Positions 42,528-52,973 of a DNA stretch of 64,000 nucleotides are shown here, piece after piece. Origin of the DNA: Burkholderiaceae bacterium (GTDB lineage Bacteria; Pseudomonadota; Gammaproteobacteria; Burkholderiales; Burkholderiaceae_F); NCBI GenBank assembly GCA_019236735.1, contig JAFAIM010000044.1, positions 1 to 64,000 on the forward strand, given 5' to 3'. Below the pieces are notes generated by a model, which searched no databases, was not told the origin of the DNA, and saw nothing but the letters and a program-made list of their open reading frames with translations. Each line of letters opens with the position of its first letter. The first letter of the stretch is position 1. The position numbers were made by a program, and so were the translations under genes.

Positions 42528-43640
42528 ATGGCACTTGCCGCCCGCTGCCCGCACTGCCGAGCGATGTTCCGCGTAGTGGCGGATCAGTTGAAGCTGCGCG
42601 GCGGATTGGTCCGCTGCGGCGAGTGCCGCAAGGTGTTCGATGCGATCAGTGGCCTGAGTTACGTCGACGACGTGGCGCTCGCGAAAGAGCGGGCGCAAGC
42701 GACGTTCGCGGGCGCGGCGCACGCGGGGCGTTCGGTCGCGTTGGCCGCCTCGAGCACGCCGACGCGCACGGCCGCCGCCGGTCCGATCGGCGGCGGCGGT
42801 GCTCCCAGCGGGCAGCCTGCGCACAGCACGCCACAGCGCGAGCGAACCCGCCAGGAAGCGCAACCGATGACGCCGGCCGTACGCGCGGGGCACGCCACAG
42901 CGCGAGCCGCCCGTCCGCCGCAGGCGGAGGCGAAACCCGCCGCCGGGCGGGAGGTGCGCGACGAGTTGGCCGTGCCGACCCTATTCGGCCCTGAGCCTGG
43001 GCACGAACTGGTCTACCCGCCCTTCGATGCGCGTTTCGGCGATCAGCACACTCGTGCAGGCGTCCCCGACCAGGAAGAAGCCGATCACGCAGATGACGAT
43101 CAGGAATCACAGGCAGCCTCGTTCCTGCCAGCGGCGGAGTCCTGGGACGAACGGCGGCTGCGCTGGGCCTTCACAGGCGCCTGCGTGCCGCTGGCGCTGA
43201 TCGGCCTGCTGCAGTTCATCCTGACGCTGCGGGGTCCGCTGCTCGAGCTATCTCCGTCGCTGCGCCCGGCGCTGGCAAGCGCCTGCAGCGCGTTCGGCTG
43301 CACTGCCGGCTGGCCTGCGCATGCGGAACTGTTGACGATCGTCGCCTCAGAGCTCGAGGTGATCCCCGGAACCGACGTGATCGAGCTGGATGCGGCGATC
43401 CGCAGCCGCGCCGAATTCGTGATGGCGCTGCCGGCAATCGAGGTCACGTTGACCGATGCGCAGAATCGGGCCATCGCGCGCAAGGTCTTCATGCCGGCCG
43501 ATTACCTGGCGTCGAGCGGAGAGCCGTCCTCCCGAATCGATGAAGGGCTGGCGCCCGGATCGGACCTGTCGGTGCGCCTGGTGTTCGAAGCGCGCGGACT
43601 GAGCGCAGCGGGCTTCGTGCTGTACCCGTTTTATGCGTGA
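42528..43640 (+). CDS. Zinc-ribbon / DUF3426 domain protein
   Basis: ARCPHCRAMFRVVADQLKLRGGLVRCGECRKVFDA; DUF3426-like C-terminus after a TM segment. Confidence 0.88.
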   Translation: MALAARCPHCRAMFRVVADQLKLRGGLVRCGECRKVFDAISGLSYVDDVALAKERAQATFAGAAHAGRSVALAASSTPTRTAAAGPIGGGGAPSGQPAHSTPQRERTRQEAQPMTPAVRAGHATARAARPPQAEAKPAAGREVRDELAVPTLFGPEPGHELVYPPFDARFGDQHTRAGVPDQEEADHADDDQESQAASFLPAAESWDERRLRWAFTGACVPLALIGLLQFILTLRGPLLELSPSLRPALASACSAFGCTAGWPAHAELLTIVASELEVIPGTDVIELDAAIRSRAEFVMALPAIEVTLTDAQNRAIARKVFMPADYLASSGEPSSRIDEGLAPGSDLSVRLVFEARGLSAAGFVLYPFYA

Positions 43641-43661
43641 CGCCAGCGCCCTCGGAGTGCC

Positions 43662-44594
43662 ATGTCCACTCTGATCTGCGGCTCGTTCGCCTACGACTCG
43701 ATCATGTTGTTCGAGGGCCGCTTCAAGGATCACATTTTGCCGGACCAGGTGCACATATTGAACGTGTCCTTCCTGGTTCCTACGCTGCGCAGGGATTTCG
43801 GTGGCTGCGCCGGCAACATCGCCTACAACCTGGCGCTGCTCAAAGGCTCCCCGCTACCGGTGGGAACGGTGGGCGACGATGCGCAGCCGTATCTGGACCA
43901 CCTGGATCGGCTGGGAATCGATCGCCGTTTCGTGCGGCAGATCCCCGACACGCTGACGGCGCAGGCGTTCATCACAACGGACCTGGAGGACAACCAGATC
44001 ACGGCGTTCCATCCGGGTGCGATGTCGTACTCGCACGTGAATCGGATCGACCCGGTAGGCCTCAAACTGGCCATTTTGGGACCGGACGGCCGCGACGGGA
44101 TGCTGCAGCACGCCCAACAGATGGGCGAAGCGGGTCTGCCGTTTATCTTCGATCCCGGCCAAGGTATGCCGATGTTCGAGGCATCCGAGTTGCAATGGTT
44201 TATCGAGCGATCTCGCTACCTGGCGCTCAACGACTACGAAGCCCGCTTGTTGGTCGCGAAAACCGGTTCGGACCTGGAATCGCTGGCTCAGCGGCTGGAG
44301 GCCGTGATCGTTACGCTGGGAAGCCAGGGCTCGCGCATTCACGTGGGCGGCAAGATCGTGCAGATTCCCGTGGCGCCTGCGCGGACGCTGCGCGATCCGA
44401 CCGGCTGCGGTGACGCCTATCGGGCCGGATTGCTGTACGGCATCGCGAACGGCATGGACTGGCCGACCACCGGGCGGCTGGCGGCAGTGATGGGGGCGCT
44501 CAAGATCGAGCACCCCGGCGGACAGCGTCACCATCCGTCCCGCACCCAGATCGAGGAGCGCTTTGTCGAGGCGTTTTCCTATCGTCCCTGGTAA
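43662..44594 (+). CDS. PfkB family carbohydrate/adenosine kinase
   Basis: GGCAGNIAYNLALLKGSPLPVGTVGDD and DPTGCGDAYRAGLLYGIANG. Confidence 0.92.
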   Translation: MSTLICGSFAYDSIMLFEGRFKDHILPDQVHILNVSFLVPTLRRDFGGCAGNIAYNLALLKGSPLPVGTVGDDAQPYLDHLDRLGIDRRFVRQIPDTLTAQAFITTDLEDNQITAFHPGAMSYSHVNRIDPVGLKLAILGPDGRDGMLQHAQQMGEAGLPFIFDPGQGMPMFEASELQWFIERSRYLALNDYEARLLVAKTGSDLESLAQRLEAVIVTLGSQGSRIHVGGKIVQIPVAPARTLRDPTGCGDAYRAGLLYGIANGMDWPTTGRLAAVMGALKIEHPGGQRHHPSRTQIEERFVEAFSYRPW

Positions 44595-44706
44595 GCGGCG
44601 GCGGCTGCAGCAGCAGCCATTTACCGCCTCAACAGCTGCAGCGGCCGACTCAAGAAGGAATTTGAGTGCGGCGCGCTCGTGATCGAAACCAGAACGGTGA
44701 ATTTTC

Positions 44707-45249
44707 TCAGAGGCTCGCCCAGTCGAGGATCAAGAGCAGGATTTGAACCACGACTAAGAAAGCGATCGGCGACAGATCGAAGCCGCCCATTAGCGGCAGC
44801 ACGCGACGGAACGGCGCCAGCAAGGGCCTCGTTAACAGGTCGAAAGTAGGAAACAGCGGAGCATGCGGATTGATCAGACTGAGCAGCACGTAAATGAAGA
44901 TCAGGACCGTCAGCATGTACAGCGACCAATGCAGCACGAGTCCAAGCACCTGAGCCACCAGCAGCGGCCAGTCCAGCGCGGCGCCGATACCGGTGAGGCG
45001 CTTCAAAAGAAGGAAGGCCAGCGCCACAATCACCGCCGCCAAAACGCACGGCCAGTCGACCCGTCCACGCCCCGGCAGCAGCACCCGAAACGGCTTGACG
45101 AGCCACTCGGTCAAGGCCCAGGAGAATTGAAACAGCGGGTTGCGACCACCGATCCGAGCCCAGGAAAGGTACACGCGCAAGAGCAGCGCACCCCCGAGCA
45201 GTGCCGCCAAGGTGTTCAGCAACAGGTGGACGATTCCGAGCAGCAGCAT
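44707..45249 (-). CDS. YggT family membrane protein
   Basis: Two YggT repeats (LLRVYLSWARI..NPLFQF / IYVLLSLINPHAPLFPTFDLLTRPLLAPFRRVLP). Confidence 0.9.
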   Translation of the reverse strand: MLLLGIVHLLLNTLAALLGGALLLRVYLSWARIGGRNPLFQFSWALTEWLVKPFRVLLPGRGRVDWPCVLAAVIVALAFLLLKRLTGIGAALDWPLLVAQVLGLVLHWSLYMLTVLIFIYVLLSLINPHAPLFPTFDLLTRPLLAPFRRVLPLMGGFDLSPIAFLVVVQILLLILDWASL

Positions 45250-45312
45250 CGGAGGCAGGAGGCCAGCAGGAGGCCAGCGGGATAGGCCGATTGTAGCGGT
45301 CGAGCTTGAGGC

Positions 45313-45339
45313 AAAAAAAAGAGGCGCCAGAGGCGCCTC
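45313..45339 (-). terminator. Rho-independent terminator of the histone-like gene
   Basis: Minus strand: GAGGCGCC-TCT-GGCGCCTC followed by TTTTTTTT. Confidence 0.9.
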
Positions 45340-45358
45340 GAGTTCTGAGGCGAGACCC

Positions 45359-45706
45359 TTACGGCCGGCTTCCCGTGGGGAAAGGCCAAGCCGCTGCCGG
45401 ATTCAGCGCGGTCTTGGCACCCGGCGCCGCAGTCGCTGCCGGGGCTGCCGGAGCGGTCGGCGCTGCGGGAGCCGCCGGCTTGGGAGCCGGCGCCTTCCGC
45501 GCAGCGCGTTTCGCTGCCTTTTTGGGCTTCTTAGCTACTTTTTTTTTAACCGCTTTCCTGGCCGACTTTTTGCCGGCCTTCTTGGCGGTCCTTCGTCCCG
45601 ATCTTTTCTTAGCGGCCTTCTTTGCTGATCTCTTCTTAGAGGACTTCTTGCCGGCCTTCTTGGCCGATTTCTTCGCCGCCTTCTTCGCCTTCTTCTTCGT
45701 TGCCAT
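45359..45706 (-). CDS. Histone H1-like Lys/Ala-rich DNA-binding protein
   Basis: MATKKKAKKAAKKSAKKAGKKSSKKRSAKK repeats with Ala/Pro tail. Confidence 0.88.
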   Translation of the reverse strand: MATKKKAKKAAKKSAKKAGKKSSKKRSAKKAAKKRSGRRTAKKAGKKSARKAVKKKVAKKPKKAAKRAARKAPAPKPAAPAAPTAPAAPAATAAPGAKTALNPAAAWPFPTGSRP

Positions 45707-46288
45707 GATGATCTCCTGTTTAATCACGTAAGGATGGTAGGAAGACAAACCCGGCCGCCAAGTTTCGGTGGGCCGGGCGATTCATCGGCGCATGCGGAGG
45801 CAATGTCGCCGCGGCATGCCCAGAAATGCGTTTGCAATAGCGCATATCCGAGCCAAGCGCGGAACGGTCAGTGCGCTGACCGCTGACGCTGATGAATTCG
45901 GCGCGAGGCGCGCGCCGCAAGGGGCGCACGCGAAGGACGAGGCGCACGGCCTGCGTCCGGAATTCGGGGGAAGCGTGATCGCAGGACCCGGACGTTCCGG
46001 GATCCGCGGGTTCCTGATGACTGGCAGCGAACCGTGTAGTACGACTACTGTGACTGTCCGAGTTCAATTCAGTGATCGATCACTTGATCGAGCAACCAAA
46101 CAGATCGCACTGTAACTCTGAATCGCGCAACATCGCAAGAGTTTTTTGCAAACTTTCGCGTGCATTGCGCGTGCAAACGACGAAGCAGCAAGCGGCGCGC
46201 AACCCGAATCGCGCGAATCGAACCGCCAATTGCGGCCAGTTCGTCCGATCGGCATCCCGTGCGAAACCGATTGCACGCTTTCACACGC

Positions 46289-47425
46289 TCACTCCCAGCT
46301 CAGCGCGCCACCGGTTTGATACTCGATCACGCGCGTCTCGAAGAAGTTGCGCTCCTTTTTTAAATCGATCATCTCGCTCATCCACGGGAAGGGATTGTCG
46401 GCGGACTCGAACAGCGGCTCCACGCCGATCTGCTGGGCGCGCCGATTCGCGATGTAGCGCAGGTAGCTCTTGAACATCGGGGCGTTTAATCCGAGCACGC
46501 CGGTCGGCATCGTGTCTTCCGCGTAGCGGTATTCCAGCTCCACCGCTTGGCCGAACAGCTCCCGCACGTCGGCGCGGAACTGGGGGCTCCATAGGTGCGG
46601 ATTCTCCAGCTTGATCTGGTTGATCAGGTCGATTCCGAAATTGCAGTGCATCGACTCGTCGCGCAGGATGTACTGGTACTGCTCCGCGGCGCCGGTCATC
46701 TTGTTCTGGCGCCCCAAAGCCAGGATCTGGGTGAAGCCGACGTAGAAGAACAGCCCCTCCATTAGGCAGGCGAACACGATTAGCGAGCGCAGCAGTGCCT
46801 GGTCGGCCTCGGCGGTTCCGGTGCGGAAGGCCGGGTCGGTCAGCGTGTCGATAAAGGGGATCAGGAACTCGTCCTTGGCCCGGATCGAGGACACCTCGTG
46901 GTAGGCGTTGAACACCTCCGCCTCATCCAGGCCGAGCGATTCGACGATGTACTGGTAGGCGTGGGTGTGAATCGCCTCCTCGAAGGCCTGCCGCAGCAGA
47001 AACTGGCGGCACTCCGGCGCAGTGATGTGGCGGTACGTACCGAGCACGATGTTGTTGGCCGCCAGTGAATCGGCGGTGACGAAGAACCCGAGGTTGCGCC
47101 GGACGATGCGCCGCTCGTCCTCGGTCAGCCCGCGCGGGTCTTTCCACAGCGCTATATCGCGCGCCATGTTGACCTCCTGCGGCATCCAGTGGTTGGCGCA
47201 GGCGGACAGGTACTTGTCCCACGCCCACTTGTACTTCAGGGGCACCAGCTGGTTGACGTCGGTATGGCCGTTGATGATCCGCTTGTCTTCCGCCCGCACC
47301 CGGCCGGCCGGCGCTGCGGTGCGCTCGGCCGCCAGGTCGGTCGCCCCGGTGGCAGCCACGGCCGCCAAGCCAGGGGCAAGCCGGACGGCCGGCGCGGCCC
47401 CGCTCGACTCGTTCCACGAAAGCAT
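46289..47425 (-). CDS. nrdB: Class Ia ribonucleoside-diphosphate reductase beta subunit
   Basis: [50 protein letters not shown]. Confidence 0.95.
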   Translation of the reverse strand: MLSWNESSGAAPAVRLAPGLAAVAATGATDLAAERTAAPAGRVRAEDKRIINGHTDVNQLVPLKYKWAWDKYLSACANHWMPQEVNMARDIALWKDPRGLTEDERRIVRRNLGFFVTADSLAANNIVLGTYRHITAPECRQFLLRQAFEEAIHTHAYQYIVESLGLDEAEVFNAYHEVSSIRAKDEFLIPFIDTLTDPAFRTGTAEADQALLRSLIVFACLMEGLFFYVGFTQILALGRQNKMTGAAEQYQYILRDESMHCNFGIDLINQIKLENPHLWSPQFRADVRELFGQAVELEYRYAEDTMPTGVLGLNAPMFKSYLRYIANRRAQQIGVEPLFESADNPFPWMSEMIDLKKERNFFETRVIEYQTGGALSWE

Positions 47426-47464
47426 CGCTCGTTGCTCCTGCAATGACAGCTTGCGGATTGCGCC

Positions 47465-50356
47465 CTACTGGCAGGCTTCGCAGTCGGAGAAGCCCGCCTG
47501 CCCCGGTTTCAAGGAGCACACCTGCCCCTCGCTCTCGCCTTCGCCGGATGCGGCCGGTACCGCGTTCAACTGACCGGCGCGCGTGGTGGCCTTTTCCGCG
47601 TGGGTGGCCCCCATCGTTCGCAAGTAGTAGGTCGTTTTCAGACCGCGCACCCAGGCAAGGCGGTACACCTCGTCGAGCTGCCGCCCGGAAGAGCCGCTCA
47701 TATATATATTGAGCGACTGCGCCTGGTCGATCCATTTCTGGCGGCGGGCGGCGCACTCAACCAGCCACTTGGCGTCGACTTCGAACGCAGTGGCGAAGAG
47801 CTGGCGCAAATCGGCCGGAACCCGGTCGATCTTGGCCAGGCTGCCGTCGAAATACTTCAGGTCCGCCACCATCACCTCGTCCCAGACTCCGAGCGCTTTC
47901 AGGCGCCGCACCAGGTACTCGTTGACGACCGTGAATTCACCGGACAAATTGGACTTGACGAACACGTTCTGGAACGTCGGCTCGATGCTGGCGGAGACCC
48001 CCACGATGTTCGAGATGGTCGCCGTCGGCGCGATCGCCACGCAGTTGGAATTGCGCATTCCGTAGCGGCGGATCCGGTCCCGCAGGCCTTCCCAGTCCAG
48101 CGTGGCCGAGGTGTCGACCTCGACGCTGCCGCCGCGCTCCTGCGCGAGCAGATCGAGGGTGTCTTGCGGCAGGATGCCGCGGTCCCACAGCGATCCAGCG
48201 AACGAGGAATAGCGCCCGCGCTCGGCCGCGAGCTCGGTGGACGCCCAGTAGGCGTGGAAGCAGACCGCCTCCTGGCTCCGATCGGCGAATTCGACCGCTT
48301 CGGCCGATGCGTATGGGATCCCGATCTGGTGCAGGCAGTCCTGGAACCCCATTACCCCCAGACCGACCGGGCGGTGCCGCAGGTTGGCATTGCGCGCCTT
48401 GCCGACCGCGTAGTAGTTGATGTCGATCACGTTGTCCAGCATCCGCATCGCGGTGCTGACCGTATGGCGCAGCTTCTCGTGGTCGAGCCCGACCGTTCCG
48501 TCCGGCCTGCGAAGCATGTGGGCGGGCAGGTTGACCGAGCCCAGGTTGCACACCGCGATTTCGTCGGAGCCGGTGTTGAGCGTGATCTCGGTGCAAAGAT
48601 TGGAGCTGTGAACGACGCCCACGTGCTGCTGGGGCGAGCGCAGGTTGCAGGCATCCTTGAACGTGATCCACGGATGGCCCGTCTCGAACAGCATGCTGAG
48701 CATCTTGCGCCACAGCTGCCGCGCCGGCAGGGTGCGATGCACCCTGAGCTCGCCGCGTGCCGCCTTGCGCTCGAGCTCCTCGTATGCCTGTTCGAACGCG
48801 CGTCCGGTCAAGTCGTGCAGGCCCGCGCAGTCGCTCGGCGACAGCAAGGTCCATTCGGCGTCCTGCTCGACCCGCTTCATGAACAGGTCCGGGATCCAGT
48901 TGGCCGTGTTCATGTCGTGCGTACGGCGGCGGTCATCACCGGTGTTCTTGCGCAGTTCCAGGAACTCCTCGATGTCCAGGTGCCAGATCTCCAGGTAACA
49001 GCACACGGCGCCTTTGCGCTTGCCGCCCTGGTTGACCGCGACCGCGGTGTCGTTGACGACCTTCAGGAATGGCACCACCCCCTGCGACTTGCCGTTGGTG
49101 CCGCGGATGTGGGAACCGAGCGCACGCACTGGCGTCCAGTCGTTTCCGAGGCCTCCGGCGTACTTGGCGAGCAGCGCGTTCTCCTTGATCGCCTCGTAGA
49201 TCGAATCCAGATCGTCCGCCACCGTCGTCAGGTAGCACGAGGACAGCTGCGGATGGGTGGTGCCGGAGTTGAACAGCGTCGGCGTCGAGCACATGAAATC
49301 GAAGCGCGACAGCACCTCGTAGAACTCGATCGCTCTGGTCTCGCGGTCGATCTCGTTCAGCGCCAGCCCCATCGCGACGCGCATGAAAAAGATCTGCGGC
49401 AACTCGAAGCGGCGCCCATCGTGGTGCAAGAAGTAGCGGTCGTACAGCGTCTGCAGGCCCAGATAGGTGAATTGCAGGTCGCGCTCCGGGCGCAGGGCGC
49501 GCGCCAGGCGCGGCAGATCGAACCCGGCCAAGCGTTCATCCAAACGGCCGACATCGATCCCGAGGCGGATCGACGCCGGGAATGCCTCGGCATAACGGAT
49601 CGCCATCGCGGTTTGGTCGGCCTCTTCGCCCAGCACCTCGCGGCGGATTGCGTGCAGCAGCAGGCGTGCGCTCAGGCGGCCGTAGTCGGGATCGGTCTCG
49701 ATCAGGGCGCGAGCCGCCAGGATCGCCGACTTGTGTACCTCGGCCAGCGGCACGCCGTCGTACAGGTTCTTGGCCGTCTCCGCGAGAACGGCCTCGGCCG
49801 ACACGGCCGGATCCAGTCCCTCGCAAGCAGCCTGTACCAAGGAGCGCAAAGCAGCCCGGTCCAGCGGGAAGCGGCGCTCGCCATCGATCACGGTCGGTTC
49901 GGCAACGGGCGAGGACTGTTCGTCGCGCCGCTGAGCCCGCTGCTGCGCGCGGCTGTCGCGATACAGGACATAGGCGCGCGCCACGTCGTGCGCGCCCGCG
50001 CGCATCAATGACAACTCGACCTGGTCCTGGATGTCCTCGATGTGGAAGGTGCCGCCAGCCGGCTGGCGCCGCACCAAGGCGGCCACCACCGACGTCGTCA
50101 GGCCCTCGACCTGCTCGCGCATGGCCGCCGAGGCAGCTCCCTGGCCGCCACGTACCGCGAGAAAGGCCTTCGTCATCGCCACGACGATTTTGTTCGGCTC
50201 GAAGCCGACCACGGCTCCGTTGCGGCGAATCACCTTGAATTCGGCCAATGAAGAAGCCAGCGGCCGTTCCAGCCGTCCCTCGGTGCTGACCCCAGGCGCG
50301 ACGCCCTGATACCGCACGACAGGCGACGACTGCCCTGGCTGTGAGAAAAGCTGCAT
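47465..50356 (-). CDS. nrdA: Class Ia ribonucleoside-diphosphate reductase alpha subunit (ATP cone)
   Basis: ATP-cone (KVIRRNGAVVGFEPNKIVVAMTKAFLAV), STPTLFNSGT, NLCTEI, C-terminal SDCEACQ. Confidence 0.96.
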   Translation of the reverse strand: MQLFSQPGQSSPVVRYQGVAPGVSTEGRLERPLASSLAEFKVIRRNGAVVGFEPNKIVVAMTKAFLAVRGGQGAASAAMREQVEGLTTSVVAALVRRQPAGGTFHIEDIQDQVELSLMRAGAHDVARAYVLYRDSRAQQRAQRRDEQSSPVAEPTVIDGERRFPLDRAALRSLVQAACEGLDPAVSAEAVLAETAKNLYDGVPLAEVHKSAILAARALIETDPDYGRLSARLLLHAIRREVLGEEADQTAMAIRYAEAFPASIRLGIDVGRLDERLAGFDLPRLARALRPERDLQFTYLGLQTLYDRYFLHHDGRRFELPQIFFMRVAMGLALNEIDRETRAIEFYEVLSRFDFMCSTPTLFNSGTTHPQLSSCYLTTVADDLDSIYEAIKENALLAKYAGGLGNDWTPVRALGSHIRGTNGKSQGVVPFLKVVNDTAVAVNQGGKRKGAVCCYLEIWHLDIEEFLELRKNTGDDRRRTHDMNTANWIPDLFMKRVEQDAEWTLLSPSDCAGLHDLTGRAFEQAYEELERKAARGELRVHRTLPARQLWRKMLSMLFETGHPWITFKDACNLRSPQQHVGVVHSSNLCTEITLNTGSDEIAVCNLGSVNLPAHMLRRPDGTVGLDHEKLRHTVSTAMRMLDNVIDINYYAVGKARNANLRHRPVGLGVMGFQDCLHQIGIPYASAEAVEFADRSQEAVCFHAYWASTELAAERGRYSSFAGSLWDRGILPQDTLDLLAQERGGSVEVDTSATLDWEGLRDRIRRYGMRNSNCVAIAPTATISNIVGVSASIEPTFQNVFVKSNLSGEFTVVNEYLVRRLKALGVWDEVMVADLKYFDGSLAKIDRVPADLRQLFATAFEVDAKWLVECAARRQKWIDQAQSLNIYMSGSSGRQLDEVYRLAWVRGLKTTYYLRTMGATHAEKATTRAGQLNAVPAASGEGESEGQVCSLKPGQAGFSDCEACQ

Positions 50357-50514
50357 GTCAAATCCCCTTGCGCGACGCGCCGCACGGCGGCGCGATCCGA
50401 ATCGGTGAAAGTGGCGACACCACAAGCGGTGGGAAGCGGCCCGCCCCAACCGGCTTCGCCTGCGCCGCCTGCGGCGAACTGCGCCGCCAGCGGAGCGCGG
50501 CAGCAGCCGCTAAT

Positions 50515-50557
50515 ACAATATGTTGTGGTACCAACCGTATCTCGTACAAATTGTTGT
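50515..50557. promoter_or_regulatory. Two putative NrdR boxes upstream of nrdA
   Basis: ACAATATGTTGT (50515-50526) and ACAAATTGTTGT (50546-50557), centre-to-centre 31 bp. Confidence 0.65.
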
Positions 50558-50830
50558 ATGAGGATAGGAGAGGTCGGCCTGCGGGGCAAGCGGAGAATTT
50601 CGTGCAGTGCGCAATGCAGGGGAATTCCGTAATCCGACCAGCTACTTGCTCACCAGACCGCGTATCGGGCAGTCAGGCTCGTGGCCGTTGGCCCGGCGGG
50701 CCAACGACTACGATCCGGTAGGCCGGCCGGCCGACGGTCACAATGGCCCGGCAGTCCAACGGCTACTCACCTGCGCGACCCGGCCGGCCCGCGGCTACAA
50801 ATCACGCCCGGTTAGCAGGCAGCTATACGA

Positions 50831-51412
50831 TCAGGGCAGGACGCCCGGGACGAACGCGGACGGACCGACGCCGAGCGCACGTGCGAAACGCGGCCAGTCG
50901 AACGCGGCGCCGGGGTCGGTTTTGCGCGGCGCCGACACGTCGCTGTGGCCGCGAACCGCGCGCAGCGGATACGCGGTGAACAATGCGCGTGCCAGCGGCG
51001 CCAGCACCTCGTACTGCGCGTCGGTGTAAGCGAGCGAGTCGGTCCCTTCCAGTTCAATCCCGAGCGAGAAGTCGTTGCAGCGAGACCGTCCTTCGAACAC
51101 CGATTCCCCCGCGTGCCAAGCGCGGTCGGCGCAGCTGACGAACTGGGTCAGCTGCCCGCCGCGCGCGATCAGGAAATGGGCCGAAACGCGCAGGTCTTTT
51201 AACGTGCCGAAATAGGAATGGGCTTCGTGGTCGAGGCGGTTCGTGAACAGTCGCTCGATGTGGCCGGTGCCGAACTCGCCCGGCGGCAGACTGATGTTGT
51301 GGATCACCAGAAGCTCGATTCGCTCCGCCTCCGGGCGCGAGTCGTGGTTCGGTGATGGCAGGCGCAGCGCCTGCGCTACCCAGCCGGAGGTATCGATCGC
51401 GAAGCTGTCCAT
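50831..51412 (-). CDS. ampD: 1,6-anhydro-N-acetylmuramyl-L-alanine amidase
   Basis: SPNHDSRPEAERIELLVIHNISLPPGEFG, VSAHFLIARGGQLTQFV, RAVRGHSDVSAPRKTDPG. Confidence 0.94.
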   Translation of the reverse strand: MDSFAIDTSGWVAQALRLPSPNHDSRPEAERIELLVIHNISLPPGEFGTGHIERLFTNRLDHEAHSYFGTLKDLRVSAHFLIARGGQLTQFVSCADRAWHAGESVFEGRSRCNDFSLGIELEGTDSLAYTDAQYEVLAPLARALFTAYPLRAVRGHSDVSAPRKTDPGAAFDWPRFARALGVGPSAFVPGVLP

Positions 51413-51440
51413 TCCCCGAGCCGGTCCGCCGCTCAGGACA

Positions 51441-52973
51441 CTATCGGAGTCCGAGACGGCGCATTCGGTAGCGCATCTGGCGGAACGAGATCCCCAACAA
51501 CTGAGCGGCGGCGGTACGGTTGTGGCCGGTGCGCGCGAGCGCCGCCAAAATGGCATCGCGCTCCACCACCGCCAGGTATTCCTCCAGGTCGCTCGGCACC
51601 CCCTGGTCGAGCTCGGGTCCAACCGCGGGTGCGCCCTCCTGTACCGCGGTCTGGCTCGGCGACGTTGATTGCGCGCTAGGTTGCGCGGCGGCGAGTAGAG
51701 GCGGCGCGGTGACGGCTGTTTCGGTCGTGGGCGCCTCGGGCGCCACGTCCGGAAGCTGCAGATCCTGCGCTTGCAGCTCCTGGCCCGAAGCCAGCGCCAT
51801 CGCGCGCTCTAAGATGTTCTCGAGCTCGCGCACGTTGCCGGGGAACGCGTGGCACTGCAGCGCGTGCAGCGCCGGCGCGGACAGGCGCACGGCAGCCAGC
51901 CCCGAGCGTTCTGCGATTCGGTGCAGGATCGCGTCGGCGATGGCGGAGATATCGCCGACCCGTTCGCGCAAACTCGGCACCCGCAGCTCGATCACGTTGA
52001 GCCGGTAGAAGAGGTCCTGCCGAAAGCGGCCAGCGGCGATCAGCTTCTGCAAGTCCTGATGGGTGGCGCATACGATGCGCACGTCGACCGGATCCTCACC
52101 GGTCGCACCGACCTTGCGTACGCGGCGCTCCTGGATCGCGCGAAGCAGCTTGACCTGCATTCCGAGCGGCAACTCGGCGACCTCGTCCAGGAACAGCGTG
52201 CCGCCGCCAGCGGCCTGGAAAAATCCGTCCCGGTCCCGATCGGCACCGGTGAAGGCGCCGCGCCGGTATCCGAAGAACTCCGCCTCCACCAGGCTTTCGG
52301 TGATCGCACCGCAATTTACCGCGATGAAGGGCATATCGCGGCGAGTGGACGACTCGTGGATGGCTCGCGCCACCAACTCCTTGCCGGTACCGGATTCACC
52401 GAAGATCGACACCGGTGCCATGCTCTGGCCCAGGCGAACGATCATCGCGCGGAGTTGGACGATCGTGTCCGAATCACCGATCAGGCGAGCCAGCGCACCT
52501 TGCGCGGCCGGCTCGTCCTGCTCCAACGCCTTGTCGCCGCCAGCAGCACCGCGCAGAGCGGAGCGCACCAGCAGGCGCAATTGGTCCAGGTCGACCGGCT
52601 TGGTGAGGTAGTCGAACGCGCCGGCTTTCAGGGCGGCCACTGCGTTCTCGGCGCTGGCGAACGCAGTGATCACGGCAACGCGCGGACCGCCGAGCGAATG
52701 CACCTCTCGCAACAGGTCCAGGCCGGAGCCGTCCGGCAGCCGCATGTCGGTGAGGCAAAGCGAATAGGACCGGCTCGCCATCAGCTCGCGCGCACGCGCC
52801 AGCGATTCGGCACCGTCGGCGTCGAGCCCCATCCGCACCAAGGTCAAAGACACCAGGTCGCGCAGATCGGCCTCGTCGTCGACCACCAGCACGGCCGGAA
52901 CGCGGGACCCGGCGGCGCCGACACGCGGCGCTGTTTCGGAAACCGAGCTTCGAACCGGATTCGCCGGATTCAT
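51441..52973 (-). CDS. pilR: Sigma54-dependent response regulator, PilR-like
   Basis: REC (VLVVDDEADLRDLV), AAA+ (GESGTGKELVARAIHE, GAFTGAD), Fis-type HTH (HNRTAAAQLLGISFRQMRYRMRRLGL). Confidence 0.9.
   Translation of the reverse strand: MNPANPVRSSVSETAPRVGAAGSRVPAVLVVDDEADLRDLVSLTLVRMGLDADGAESLARARELMASRSYSLCLTDMRLPDGSGLDLLREVHSLGGPRVAVITAFASAENAVAALKAGAFDYLTKPVDLDQLRLLVRSALRGAAGGDKALEQDEPAAQGALARLIGDSDTIVQLRAMIVRLGQSMAPVSIFGESGTGKELVARAIHESSTRRDMPFIAVNCGAITESLVEAEFFGYRRGAFTGADRDRDGFFQAAGGGTLFLDEVAELPLGMQVKLLRAIQERRVRKVGATGEDPVDVRIVCATHQDLQKLIAAGRFRQDLFYRLNVIELRVPSLRERVGDISAIADAILHRIAERSGLAAVRLSAPALHALQCHAFPGNVRELENILERAMALASGQELQAQDLQLPDVAPEAPTTETAVTAPPLLAAAQPSAQSTSPSQTAVQEGAPAVGPELDQGVPSDLEEYLAVVERDAILAALARTGHNRTAAAQLLGISFRQMRYRMRRLGLR

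Noticed and set aside
45541-45706. Low-complexity Lys/Ala codon repeats as a possible tandem-repeat locus
   Set aside because: Explained by the histone H1-like coding sequence.
47600-50011. 803-aa plus-strand ORF
   Set aside because: Antisense shadow of nrdA in GC-rich sequence.
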